Origin: Coniochaeta sp. PMI_546
Taxonomy: Eukaryota; Ascomycota; Sordariomycetes; Coniochaetales; Coniochaetaceae
Reading direction: 5' to 3'
NCBI GenBank assembly: GCA_021432605.1
Contig: MU271154.1
Span: 62,001-126,000 of the forward strand
Length of the DNA stretch: 64,000 bases
Each line of letters opens with the position of its first letter. Within the stretch, counting starts at the first letter, position 1. This document shows, piece after piece, positions 49,450 to 58,843 of this stretch. The position numbers and the translations under genes were made by a program. Under the pieces are notes generated by a model. It was not told the origin of the DNA. It searched no databases and saw nothing but the letters and a program-made list of their open reading frames with translations.

Positions 49450-51060
49450 TTACTTTGGGGACACTGATATCTCCTTGAGAAAGCGATCCATATCCCGCGT
49501 CCTCTTCCTCTCCTCCTCCTTAATCGTCCATTTCACCCCAGATCTCAGCTCTATACGCTGGTATGGATCCGTTGCCATCCACTTGGACCACTTCTTGATG
49601 ACCGCAATGGCTTCCGCAGGTGAAACCTCGAACCACTCTAGATGCTGCTTCAAGCAGGCCTTGCATTCTATCCTGATCCTGCGATGGTCCAACTCCGCAT
49701 GACACAACTCCTCGATGCGGTGGGGGTTTTGAACGGCCGCAGCAGGGCCGGACGGAAGTGGGTATAAGGCTCTAGGGGCCCTGTTGCAAGCGAAATCCCA
49801 GTCCTGATGCCGCTCCTCAACAGAACGGCCTGTGTATCCAATCTTCACAAATCCTTTGTTCCCGTCGACCTCATACATATAAACATATCCGCTGCTCGGG
49901 TCTTTCGGGTCCAACTCTTTCGTCATTTCGTTTTTGACTTTAGCACATGAAGACTTGTAATCAGCAAGCCTCTCCGCTGCGCTCTTCGGGATTATCTTGA
50001 ACGGGGACGTGTCGTATGCCGCCGGCCAGAAAGTGCTCAAGTCTCGATCGAAGTTCGGGGTCGGCAAGCGTCCCCTTGACACGACGGAACCGGCGCTCGT
50101 CGTTGTTGACGAGGTGTCTGACCTTGGAGTGTTTGTAACCCTGATCGAGCCTCGTCTCAGCTCTGGCGTACTGCTTTCACTCGACTTGAGAAGCATCCCC
50201 TTGCGACAATCCACGATGCTCGACTTCCACGAGCTCACCAACTTCAGAGGTTTCTGTTTTACATGCAGGTGACAGTACATGTTTGTCTCAAGCACTTTGA
50301 GAAGTCCGTCAAGATAGGCGTCATCCAGATAGACATGCGGCTTGACAATTTCCTCAACTGTCGCTAGACAGTGCTGAACCTTTTGCCCGCCAATGTTGCG
50401 TTGACAGCGTGAGCCCGTACTAGCCGCTATCCCAATGCACTGGGTAGACTCGAGACTCAGGATCTTTCTGATCCGCTTTTCCACCGTCGCCGCCGGGTCG
50501 GGATCGACTTCTCCGGCGGGAAACACAGCTGTCCAGTCTTCGATCCGAGCCTTTTTGGGGAGACCATTGTCGTGGTAATTGCAGTGCACAAGCATTGCTA
50601 GTTTATCTAGCGCGGCTTCGAGCTCGGGTGACGATTGCGTGAGGCTAACCATCGACTTGAGCTGCGCAGTAACCTGGGCCGCGTTCGCTGTTGGCGACGA
50701 GATACGACAAGGCCGCCCTGACTTTGTACGGCCTCCGCACAATCTGTTTTGAAGACCCAGTCGGGTCCTCAGTGACCCAACATCGACGTTGTTCTCTGTT
50801 GGCTTCTTCTGGGCAACTCTCGATGCTGTTGATTGCCGAGGAGGAGTAGTTGGAGGAGTGACAGGAGTCGAGTACAAGGTGTCAGCAGGGCGCGCTTTAT
50901 TTACAAACACTCTCGGGACCTCGGGAGTATGTGCTTTTGTTTGAGCCGGCGAATTCGGAGGACTTGGATATGGAACGGATTTCGAGCCAGATATCTGAGT
51001 CTTGGGCAGATTGCTCATGCTGGCAGCCATTTCGTCTTTCTTGGTAGCCGTTGACGACAT
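49450..51060 (-). CDS. T5orf172 (GIY-YIG-like) domain protein
   Basis: Single-exon gene, 536 aa, ATG at 51060. The C-terminal domain (~388-500), beginning YVYMYEVDG and FVKIGYTGRSVEERHQDW, is of the T5orf172/DUF1766 type, related to GIY-YIG nucleases and named after a bacteriophage T5 protein. Later elements are HRIEELCHAELDHRRIRIEC and HLEWFEVSPAEAIAVI. N-terminal to it are two similar Cys/His modules: LCGGRTKSGRPC with a later CNYH, and QCIGIAASTGSRC with a later CHLH. These could bind zinc. The first ~95 residues are Ser/Thr/Pro-rich. Its function in fungi is unknown; nucleic-acid binding or cleavage is the family-based guess. A TATATAAA element lies about 45 bases upstream. Confidence 0.88.
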   Translation of the reverse strand: MSSTATKKDEMAASMSNLPKTQISGSKSVPYPSPPNSPAQTKAHTPEVPRVFVNKARPADTLYSTPVTPPTTPPRQSTASRVAQKKPTENNVDVGSLRTRLGLQNRLCGGRTKSGRPCRISSPTANAAQVTAQLKSMVSLTQSSPELEAALDKLAMLVHCNYHDNGLPKKARIEDWTAVFPAGEVDPDPAATVEKRIRKILSLESTQCIGIAASTGSRCQRNIGGQKVQHCLATVEEIVKPHVYLDDAYLDGLLKVLETNMYCHLHVKQKPLKLVSSWKSSIVDCRKGMLLKSSESSTPELRRGSIRVTNTPRSDTSSTTTSAGSVVSRGRLPTPNFDRDLSTFWPAAYDTSPFKIIPKSAAERLADYKSSCAKVKNEMTKELDPKDPSSGYVYMYEVDGNKGFVKIGYTGRSVEERHQDWDFACNRAPRALYPLPSGPAAAVQNPHRIEELCHAELDHRRIRIECKACLKQHLEWFEVSPAEAIAVIKKWSKWMATDPYQRIELRSGVKWTIKEEERKRTRDMDRFLKEISVSPK

Positions 51061-51102
51061 GGTTAAGGTTCAAGCAACTGGCGGCAAGGTTGCTGCCACT
51101 GA

Positions 51103-51111
51103 TGTTTATAT
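51103..51111 (-). promoter_or_regulatory. TATA-like element of the T5orf172 gene
   Basis: TATATAAA read on the minus strand, about 45 bases before the ATG at 51060. A longer TA-rich stretch follows upstream (51121-51150). Confidence 0.45.
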
Positions 51112-52530
51112 AAGTGTATGTGTATATGTGGTATATATTATATATTGTAGATGTGAGGTATATTTTCTTTTCTCAAGATTTGTGAAATTGGATGGAACGA
51201 GCAGATGTGAAGCTTTGATATAAGGTGATGGGAAGCGGGGGTCTGAGAAGACGCTTGAGTTGTTTGAGGCTTCGAGTCCGTATCAGGAGGCTGTGCATGC
51301 AACAAATCAATTCAGAGGTCTAGGCGCCCTGAGCGCCAACCCTCTGCACCTTATCGTACGATGGACAGGACTGTATAGGCCGTAATGCGGCAAGTGGCTG
51401 ATGCGATGCTTCAAAAATGCCCAAGGCAGACTTCATGCCGGTTACCAATTTCATAAATCCCAAAGAAGACGTTGGGAAACACTAGGCACACATCGAGGCA
51501 GAAATTGACAGCACCACATACCAAGTGATTTTCTGGCTGAGACATGGTTTCTGGACCCGGGAGGTCTCCCGTCAGCCCATCTTGGATTTGCTGAAATTTG
51601 AACAGTTGACGACGCCTTGCCATCTTGGGATGGCGGGATACACATTGGCGCTTGCAAAAACCAGCAGCCTCGCCTAAAGCGGCGTCCGATAACTCAGCTT
51701 CCCAACCAGTCTCCTACAGACCACCATATCCGTCGACGCCGCGTCCTGAGATTCTGCTACGACTCAATCGCAGAGGTAGAGCAGCCAAAGACGGATGGTT
51801 AAAGCCCTCATTCTAGATGTAAGGATGGGGTGATTGTCCAAGCAAGGGAGCTTGAACGCCGGCGCGACTCAATTACACAGATGGCAGAAATAGAAGGGCA
51901 ACATAACATATGTGAGGTCAGAAAGAAAGTCGATTGCAAGAGCGTGTCGTAGCAGAAGACTACTAGAAGGTAAGGGCTTATTACAATACCTGGTAGTACC
52001 AGACGTAGGGCCTAAGAATGGAGGGGAAACGCAGGAAGCAATCGCGCAGAGAAAAAGGAAGAAGAAGAGGCACCGATGGGGAGAGAGGTGATCTAGTGCA
52101 ATCGCGTCCCAGAGGAGGTGAGGCCGACTTGCCCAGGCAGATTACCACAGTAGGTCTGATAGGATGTCTTTCCAAGATGTGAGTCGCGGTTCCACGCAAA
52201 ATCGGCGCCAAGATGGGGTTCGGCTTCACCCGCCCGCTGCGGTTACGCGGGACCCCCCCGCTTTATGTGCAATAAGGTACCTTACCTTAAGGTAAGGTAT
52301 GTACGGTAATTAATTACCCACTGAGCTTTTAATTACCCACTGAGCTTCACCAAGCTCTTGAAAACGCCGTGTGGCACATTGATGGCGCTTATGACTTTGA
52401 CCCCCAGTTCATCTAGCGCAAGGAACACACATACTACGTGTAGGCATACAGGACTAACTAAGGCTTAAGTCCCTCCTGTCCAAGTGCTGTGTCGACCTTT
52501 TTCACGCATTTCGCTCCCTTTCTATCAGCA
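51112..52530. other. Divergent intergenic between T5orf172 and 2EXR genes
   Basis: 1.4 kb with no supported gene. It contains the palindrome and direct repeat at 52278-52347 and a C homopolymer near 52253. Confidence 0.55.
52278..52347. repeat. Perfect 22-bp palindrome followed by an 18-bp direct repeat
   Basis: 52278-52299 is a perfect palindrome, TACCTTACCTTAAGGTAAGG plus TA. Directly after it, TAATTACCCACTGAGCTT occurs at 52311-52328 and again at 52330-52347. It lies ~200 bases upstream of the 2EXR reading frame, so it may be part of its promoter. The TACCTTACC core recurs elsewhere in intergenic DNA of this window. Confidence 0.85.
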
Positions 52531-52674
52531 ATGACACATTTCATCAACCTCCGCGCCGTCTTCGCTTCCGTCAATAAGCCTTACCCATGCCTATGTCCTC
52601 TAGGATCTCGTGCATTGGTAGCCGAACTCTCCCTCGGCCACGCCGCGGCTATGGCTTTCCCTTAATCCAGCAAG

Positions 52675-53691
52675 TTGCCCACGGAACTGCGTTTAGCAAT
52701 ATGGCGAGAATGCCTACCCAACCGCGTCGTCGAGCTGGACTACCCTGCGGCCCACATCATCGCCCTAGACCCGGACCAGGCAAACTACTGCTGTCGCTCG
52801 TCCCACACAGCCCTGATCAACCGCCGCCCGCCCGTCATCTCACGCGTCTCCAGCGAGTCGCGCATGGTAGCCCTCGAGCACGTCGACCTCCTGCCCGACG
52901 GCGTAGTGCTTGCGCAAGAGGACTTCCCGTACTTCGGCACCTCGATTGGCCTTGAGGACTGGGTCGACAAGCGTCGCGACGTGCTTCACATCAACTACAA
53001 CTATGCATACGACGCTGACTACCCCAAAGGCGGAGGCGACCCCGTCCGCTTCTGGTTTTCCAAGGCTACCAAAAGGGCAAGCGATGCTTCCCTTACCGAG
53101 GACCTATTCTTGGCGCTGACAAGCGAGCCGGACCACCTCGATACCTTCCGGAACCAAGCTCTCCTCCTCTGTTTTCAAGTCGTAACTCTCCACGCCCCGC
53201 TACGGCCGGCACTAGACTCCGGACTCTTCGGGCTGCTAGGCGATGCGCGCGTAGTACTCGTCGACGCGGCCGACGCGAGGCGAAAGAAGCCATACCGTAC
53301 GTTCTGGGAGGCGTACGGAATAGGCCGCACTGCCGACCCGCATCCCGCTCGCTTCTTCGCCTTATTCTGTGAGCAAGATGACACGTGGGTGCGCAAGGCG
53401 GTGGAGGAAAACGAGATCACGTGGATGCTCGACCAGTGGCATTACAGCAAGTACCGGATTGTCGACGCGGATACGGTGTGGTCCGAGATGCCTACCGGAA
53501 ACGAGGACTTGCTTGGGCAGTCCTACCCCCGGCAGCACTGGAAGCCCAACAGAGAGCACTGGTGGGTAAAGGATACGCTCGAGGCCATGCCTAAACTCCG
53601 TCCCACAATCATGTTCCGGCTGTGCACACAAAAGTGCCCGGAAAAGGATAAACTTGGTCAGGCAATGGTTATCCCCAGCATGGCAGATTAA
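52675..53691 (+). CDS. 2EXR-domain protein (start unresolved)
   Basis: The open frame begins LPTELRLAIWRECLPNRVVELD, the hallmark of the fungal 2EXR domain (F-box-like). It runs 339 codons to a stop at 53691; the first codon is TTG and an in-frame TAA lies four codons upstream. Two readings are possible. A first exon at 52531-52617 (MTHFINLRAVFASVNKP) may be spliced with a GTAGCC donor and CAAG acceptor to give about 367 aa, or the 5' end is damaged. The middle contains LINRRPPVISRVSSESRMVA and RRDVLHINYNY, typical of this family, and the end is WHYSKYRIVDADTVWSEMP. The biochemical role of the family is unknown; these genes are expanded in plant- and insect-associated fungi. Confidence 0.7.
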   Translation: MPTELRLAIWRECLPNRVVELDYPAAHIIALDPDQANYCCRSSHTALINRRPPVISRVSSESRMVALEHVDLLPDGVVLAQEDFPYFGTSIGLEDWVDKRRDVLHINYNYAYDADYPKGGGDPVRFWFSKATKRASDASLTEDLFLALTSEPDHLDTFRNQALLLCFQVVTLHAPLRPALDSGLFGLLGDARVVLVDAADARRKKPYRTFWEAYGIGRTADPHPARFFALFCEQDDTWVRKAVEENEITWMLDQWHYSKYRIVDADTVWSEMPTGNEDLLGQSYPRQHWKPNREHWWVKDTLEAMPKLRPTIMFRLCTQKCPEKDKLGQAMVIPSMAD

Positions 53692-53733
53692 CGTGGTCCG
53701 GTGCTCTCACTGAGAGGCTGCTAAAGATACACT

Positions 53734-54461
53734 TTGGTCCACAGGGGCAACGATGAGCTGTTGGGGCACTACGAGAAATACGTCTTCGACATGATTCCCC
53801 ACGCCACCGACAGGTTTATGTGGCACGACGACGGCCTGACCCTACTTCCAGTACGCCTGGACGGACCACTCAGGCTCGTCGGTACAACATCCAGCTCGGC
53901 CGATACGACTCCATCGTAGAGAACGTAGCAGTGGATACGACCTTTGTCAACGAGACGGGCGTCCAGGACATGCTGGCGAGCAAGTACGGGGTCGAGAAGG
54001 GCCGGGTGGAATTGGTCTTCATCTCCGCCGACGTGGACTGCGCGCATCACTTCGTGAAGCCCATCTGCTCCTGTACCATCATCGTCGACCACTACCCGGA
54101 GTGGCCGAACTCCGTCAATATGTCTAACCCCAGAGGACTTGTACGACAAGGTCGGACATGGCCTGAGCCGTCTACTCCTCTAGATCAACCCGACCGTCAT
54201 GGACCTCCTCGCCGGCCAGTGGATCGACTCGGTGCTCGACCCTGTGCTGCTGGTCTGACTGGCCATCACTGTGGCGCAGCAGGCAGCTATTCCATGGCGC
54301 GGGTCAGAGAGATAGGTTATATGGAGGAGAACCTGGAGAAGCAGGAGATCATCGGCTCTATCAGCCCACTGTTCGTCGTTGGCCGCCCAGGTGTGATGGG
54401 TACCGTCGTGAAGGACCAGACCACTAAGCTCCAGAAGATTACCAAGGGTCGCAATTCGTAG
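53734..54461 (+). pseudogene. Broken reading frames of unknown family
   Basis: Two overlapping open stretches downstream of the 2EXR gene have partly protein-like translations (YEKYVFDMIPHATDRFMWHD; later DTTFVNETGVQDMLASKYGV and LVFISADVDCAHHFVKPICS). No single frame covers both, and the final part, ending at 54461, looks like a separate frame. I do not recognise the family. I treat it as a degraded gene of unknown origin. Confidence 0.4.
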
Positions 54462-54525
54462 AGAAAGATCGTTCTCTTCTTGTTCAAATGTGTACCAGGT
54501 ATCGGCTACCGCCTAAGAAAAAAGT

Positions 54526-56268
54526 TCACACAAAAGAGGGAGGCGAACTGCTCGAGCTAATGACAGAACTTATCATGCCAAGATAGTCCACCAACAGATC
54601 ACCATCTGCGTGGAGGTCCTGCTGCACCCAGACCGACTGGATCACGTTTCTCAGCCACGTCATGTTTCTGGCTCTGGCGCTCATCTCGGCCCTGCCAATG
54701 AGGCTCAGGATAGTCGCTCTCTGCTCGTCTGTCCGAGCCTCACAGGCCACGATAAATAGAGGGAAGAAGTGAGTACAGGAACAGGAGATTAATGGTATGG
54801 CGAACGCTTTTTCTAGCAGAGAACTTAAGCTTTCGGATGAGTCCCACGAGCTCTGCGCCGCCCGTACGAGATAGATCTGTGTTGCAATCTGGTAGATTTC
54901 TACTGCGAGTGCGGTGCCGGTCCTCGGCCCTGCCGATGCCGGTGTGACAGAGAGGCTTCCGATTCTTTTCTCGAGTGCTCTAAGCCGGTCGTGGTGTTCT
55001 TCAGTGCTGCTTCTGCGGTCCCATGGACTGTGTAGTGTGTCGCATGCCTCGGAAAGCAGATTCAAGATCGCGTGCTTAGGATTTGGAGAGGGCGGCGACT
55101 ACAATAGATATTTAATCAGCGGATGATCATAGGACGCCTTTTTGAGTGGCCCCAATATTCTTACTGGTGTGTATCTCGCCAATGCTGTACTTTGGAGAGC
55201 AGGAGACGCGGAAGGAGTTGTACTTGTGGGTTCCTCTAGCCGAGCCAAAGGTCTACGGTGCCAGAGGTGTATGGGAAAGCGAGAAAGTGCCTGATGATAG
55301 TAGAACCAATCAAGCAGATGACCGATATCGCCCTCATGTGGTTGTTCTCCGAGTCCACTTGCTTGAACGATGTCTGTCGCTCCCCAGATATACGACAGCC
55401 ACTCATCTGAGGATCCTGATGGTAGTAGGGTCTATAGTCCGGGGCTTAGCGCATGAACACCTTTGTCGGAGTACACACTAGACTACATGACACACCTCAA
55501 AAGAGCCAAGAAGCATAGACGTAGCCAAATGTTGAGCTGCGTTGATAGGGGTCAATGACCGGTCGCTGGTAGAAGCAGCTAAGGACTGGAGCGCCGCTAT
55601 CTTGAATTGCAGAGCTTGCTGGTGGACTCCACTACGCCGGAGCGATGAGAAAGCAAGCAAGGCGTAGAAAAGCGCTGATCCTGAAGCCGTGTCGTGTGCC
55701 ATGGCCATGCGTAAAAGCGCATCTCGGACTTGTAAAGCATTCAGATCGAAAGTGACCAAGGAGACGTAGGCGGAGGTGTGAACTGGTGCCCGTGTCTATC
55801 GTGAGATGATTGAAGAAGAAATCTGGTGACATGAAGTCGTTTCAGGCTTACAATAGTGGACAAGATCCGAATAGTCTGCTTTTAGTTGTGGCTGCCCCCA
55901 GAGATATGAGGAAGGCTGGGTTAAATTGGAACTAGGGGGTCGTATCCGTCGGGAAAGGTGTCGATATAGTTCAATATCGCGGCAAGTTGCGTTGATGAAA
56001 AAGAGGTTAAGCTGCTCAGCTGCGTGCACCTCAGCAGTCGATGAACCTCCAGTAATCGTACGCCTCTTGTCGCCGTCTCTCGGCCACGACAGGCGTATTC
56101 CGTATCCCTGGCATTTTCGCTGAGCTCGAACACATTTCTGACAGGCCGGCAGGCAACCATCGCAGCGCAGTCTCCGAGCTAAGGAAGTGCGATTAGGCAA
56201 GTATGTCGTTCAGGCTTGATGGCCCAAGACCTACCTTTGCATGTCCAGCAGCCTGTCCGGGCTTTCAT
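54526..56268 (-). CDS. Zn2Cys6 transcription factor, Fungal_trans_2 type
   Basis: Five exons on the minus strand: 56268-56235, 56178-55852, 55782-55496, 55431-55165 and 55098-54526, giving 495 aa. All four junctions keep frame, and the first intron splits the zinc cluster. The cluster reads CWTC-K-A-RRLRC-DGCLPAC-QKC-VRAQRKC, the canonical C-x2-C-x6-C-x6-C-x2-C-x6-C spacing with one additional Cys (DGC). The regulatory domain contains VRDALLRMAMAHDTASGSAL, INAAQHLATSMLLGSFE and EWLSYIWGATDIVQASGLGE, as in the PF11951 group; LLDWFYYHQALSRFP follows. The C-terminal exon is helical (GTALAVEIYQIATQIYLVRA, RARNMTWLRNVIQSVWVQQD). It diverges from the NmrA-like gene across ~1 kb, a common arrangement for a regulator and its target. 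Confidence 0.9.
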
Positions 56269-56441
56269 TGCGGCGGCGGATTCGGTAAGTTTCAATTCAG
56301 ACCATAGACAGGTGGTTCTGATGGAATGTCTCTAACGTGTACTGCAGTATCTTGACGAACCCACTAGAGGCAAGTTATTATCAAGTCGAAAATCGGAACC
56401 GGTGCATTAATTATCACGAAGTTGCGCTTTGATGGAGGACA

Positions 56442-56463
56442 TTACCTTATGGACATAAGGTAA
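56442..56463. repeat. Palindrome TTACCTTAT-GGAC-ATAAGGTAA
   Basis: Perfect 9-bp inverted arms with a 4-base spacer, placed 174 bases upstream of the Zn2Cys6 gene's start. It could be a dimeric regulator site or a hairpin. Confidence 0.8.
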
Positions 56464-57118
56464 CCTCTGGGCACTGGTGTTAGACCCACCAGAGGCAAGT
56501 TTTTGGTAGATGGGAGGAACCTGTTTTAGTCAGCGTTCTTTCAACTATGGAAGCCGGTTGGTCCGTAAGCGTGTACTTACCAAAGGTACCTAGTTGCACA
56601 TCCTATCGCGTCTTCCGCTGCCCATGCTTCTCCAAAGTAAGTTCGGGGGCGGCGAGCGCTGATTACATATCAAACTCGCGGAGCTAAAGCCGTCCGAAAG
56701 GAGCTAAATCCGTCGTTTAGAAGTTCCCCGCGAAGGCTCATTGGCTCGACAAGATAGGTGTTCACGATTTTCCATTGAGCAATGGCTTGAATCGAGTGAC
56801 CGGCTGAGTCGGGGAGTTCGTACGCGATTGACGCAGAACAACTAGCAGGCCACGTCAACTAAAATGGGCGTCAACATATCTCGTAGCCTGCCCCTAACCA
56901 CCACAGCCCCTGGACCCACCAAGGGCAACTTTTGTCGACGTAAATCTGTTCCCGTTGATTCTCGTTGGTGAACATTCCCCCTTGTCCACGCCTTTGGATC
57001 ATGCCTTCCGCGCCGCCAATACCCCATTTCGTAACTTCTAAGGTGTAAGCCATGATCTGGACCACAAGTAGTGATGATGGCAACTGCTCATGTGGCCAAA
57101 GCATTGGCGATTAGTCTG

Positions 57119-57130
57119 TATATATATAAG
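57119..57130 (+). promoter_or_regulatory. TATA element of the NmrA-like gene
   Basis: TATATATATAAG lies about 140 bases before the ATG at 57268. A clean pyrimidine-rich leader runs up to CAACATGGC. Confidence 0.6.
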
Positions 57131-57267
57131 TATGGCCTCTCCTACTTCAATGTGCTAGATTCACTACACAGCACATAAAGTTTTGCCTCCGCATAACCCA
57201 AGCATTCTTCCTCGCGGGACATATCTACATTAGTTTCCTCCTTTTATTCCACAAACCACAAATCAAC

Positions 57268-58188
57268 ATGGCTACCTACCTAGTCACCCAGGCGACCGGC
57301 ATGCAAAGCCAATGGGTCATCAAGCATCTGCTCAATGCCGGAGTCCAAGTGCATGCGGTTGTCCGCAACCTTGATAAGGTCCCGCCAACCCTGCAAGACC
57401 CGCGTATCAAGCTATTCCAAGGCGAGAGCAAGAATCCTGAAGACATAGTTCCGGCAGCACAGGGCTGCAAAGGAGTCTTTCTGAACACCTTTCCCATCCC
57501 AGGACTGGAGACTGCGCAGGCCCAGGCCGTGGCTGAGGCGTGCTTGAAAGCTGGTGTTGAAAGCATTGTCGCCTCCACGGTAATCCTCGCGAACGACAAG
57601 ACCGTCTTGGATGGTACTTTGACTGATGAAGCCCAACTGCGCGACTATTTCGTCTCCAAGATAGCCCTTGAGGATATCGTCCGCCGAGCCGGGTTCAAAG
57701 CCTACACTATCCTTCGGCCGGCCATCATTCTTCAGGACTTCATGGTGCCACACTCATATTACAACTTCCCTGAGCTTCCGACGCATGGAGAGCTAGCCCA
57801 CTGCCTTGAGGAAGGTGCCAGGCTGCCTTTCACAGACGCTCACGATGTCGGGAAGTACGCGGCGGCGGCCTTGTTGGACCCAACCAAGTTCGGTGGCCAG
57901 GAGATTGATCTTTTCAACGACTTGCTCACTATCGAAGAGGCACGCGACATCATCACCAGAGTCAGCGGCAAAGTTGTGCGGGTGAGGAGGCGGACGCCAG
58001 CGGAGCAGGAGGAGACGCTGAAGGCAGTCTTTGGCCAGCGAGTTCAGATTGTCGCAAATGCGAGAGATTTCAGCTCTATTGCAGATGCCCCCAAGAAGGC
58101 CCAGGCCAAATTCGGCATTCCCCTTACTTCATTGGAGGAGGCTCTACGGAGAGAGAAGGATCGTCTTGTCGAGTCTCTGCCAGCCTGA
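57268..58188 (+). CDS. NmrA-like NAD(P)-binding protein
   Basis: Single exon, 306 aa, ATG at 57268. The N-terminal Rossmann segment is YLVTQATGMQSQWVIKHLLN: the usual GxxGxxG is degraded to ATGMQSQ, but VVRNLDK (the end of beta-2 and the NADP-selecting turn) is kept. Further family-like segments are GVFLNTFPIPGLETAQAQAV, VASTVILANDK, YFVSKIALEDIVRRAG and YTILRPAIILQDFMVP. The YxxxK pair of active SDRs is replaced by YFVSK, so catalysis is possible but unproven. NmrA-family proteins act as redox-sensing regulators or as isoflavone-reductase-like enzymes. It diverges from a Zn2Cys6 regulator. Confidence 0.88.
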   Translation: MATYLVTQATGMQSQWVIKHLLNAGVQVHAVVRNLDKVPPTLQDPRIKLFQGESKNPEDIVPAAQGCKGVFLNTFPIPGLETAQAQAVAEACLKAGVESIVASTVILANDKTVLDGTLTDEAQLRDYFVSKIALEDIVRRAGFKAYTILRPAIILQDFMVPHSYYNFPELPTHGELAHCLEEGARLPFTDAHDVGKYAAAALLDPTKFGGQEIDLFNDLLTIEEARDIITRVSGKVVRVRRRTPAEQEETLKAVFGQRVQIVANARDFSSIADAPKKAQAKFGIPLTSLEEALRREKDRLVESLPA

Positions 58189-58843
58189 GCTGACTGGTCG
58201 AGTTCTTTTATGTGTTGAGGAATAATATATTGCAATAATTAGATCTAAATACGCCTCGGTCAACATAGTCAGAATATAAGTGATATGTCTCTTAAAAGAT
58301 TCATCTCCCTTGTCATTCCTGCCGTGATCGCACGTCGCACTTGACATATTCAATGTTCGGAAATCGACCGAGGTAACAATGGAATCGAAGCTGTCTAGAT
58401 GGATAAAATTTCATCATTGTCTGACGTGAACGTGGTGGTCCGTATAGCTAGACATCAACTGCAAGACAGACGTACCGGGACCCGGCAGGCTGGAATTTTA
58501 GGGTAAGAGTCAAGACCACATACCCTATCAGCACACAGAACTCTTCATTGATAGATGAGGAGAGGGAGTCTTGGCAAACAATAAGTAAAATGATGATTGA
58601 AGTCGGTACAATATGTGGAAGCAGATTCTACGGGACTGGTCTACTGATGACGAGACACATGGTGACAGAGCACATGAGCAACTAACGGCTATGAACCGTC
58701 AAAGCTATTACGGATATCTGCGGATCATACAAAAAAGGTATCTTCCGACATCAAACGCAAGGGACTATCACCGTGAATTTATATCTCGCTAAGCAATTTG
58801 ACTTGGCTCTTTCTCGTTCCACCAAGTTCGTCCGTATTTCAAT
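58189..58843. other. Convergent intergenic
   Basis: 0.65 kb of AT-rich 3' flanking sequence between the NmrA-like gene and the DUF1996 gene. No gene seen. Confidence 0.65.

Larger units (their letters stand above)
56269..57267. promoter_or_regulatory. Divergent promoter region, Zn2Cys6 TF / NmrA
   Basis: 1 kb between two diverging genes. It contains the 9-bp-arm palindrome at 56442-56463. A repeated word ACCCAC(T/C)AGAGGCAAGTT occurs near 56358 and 56490, and CCTCTGG (56464-56470) pairs with CCAGAGG a few bases on. A TATA element lies at 57119-57130. Short frames here are not supported as genes. Confidence 0.5.

Noticed and set aside
57276-57753. Minus-strand ORFs opposite the NmrA-like gene
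   Set aside because: Shadows of the clear + strand coding frame.
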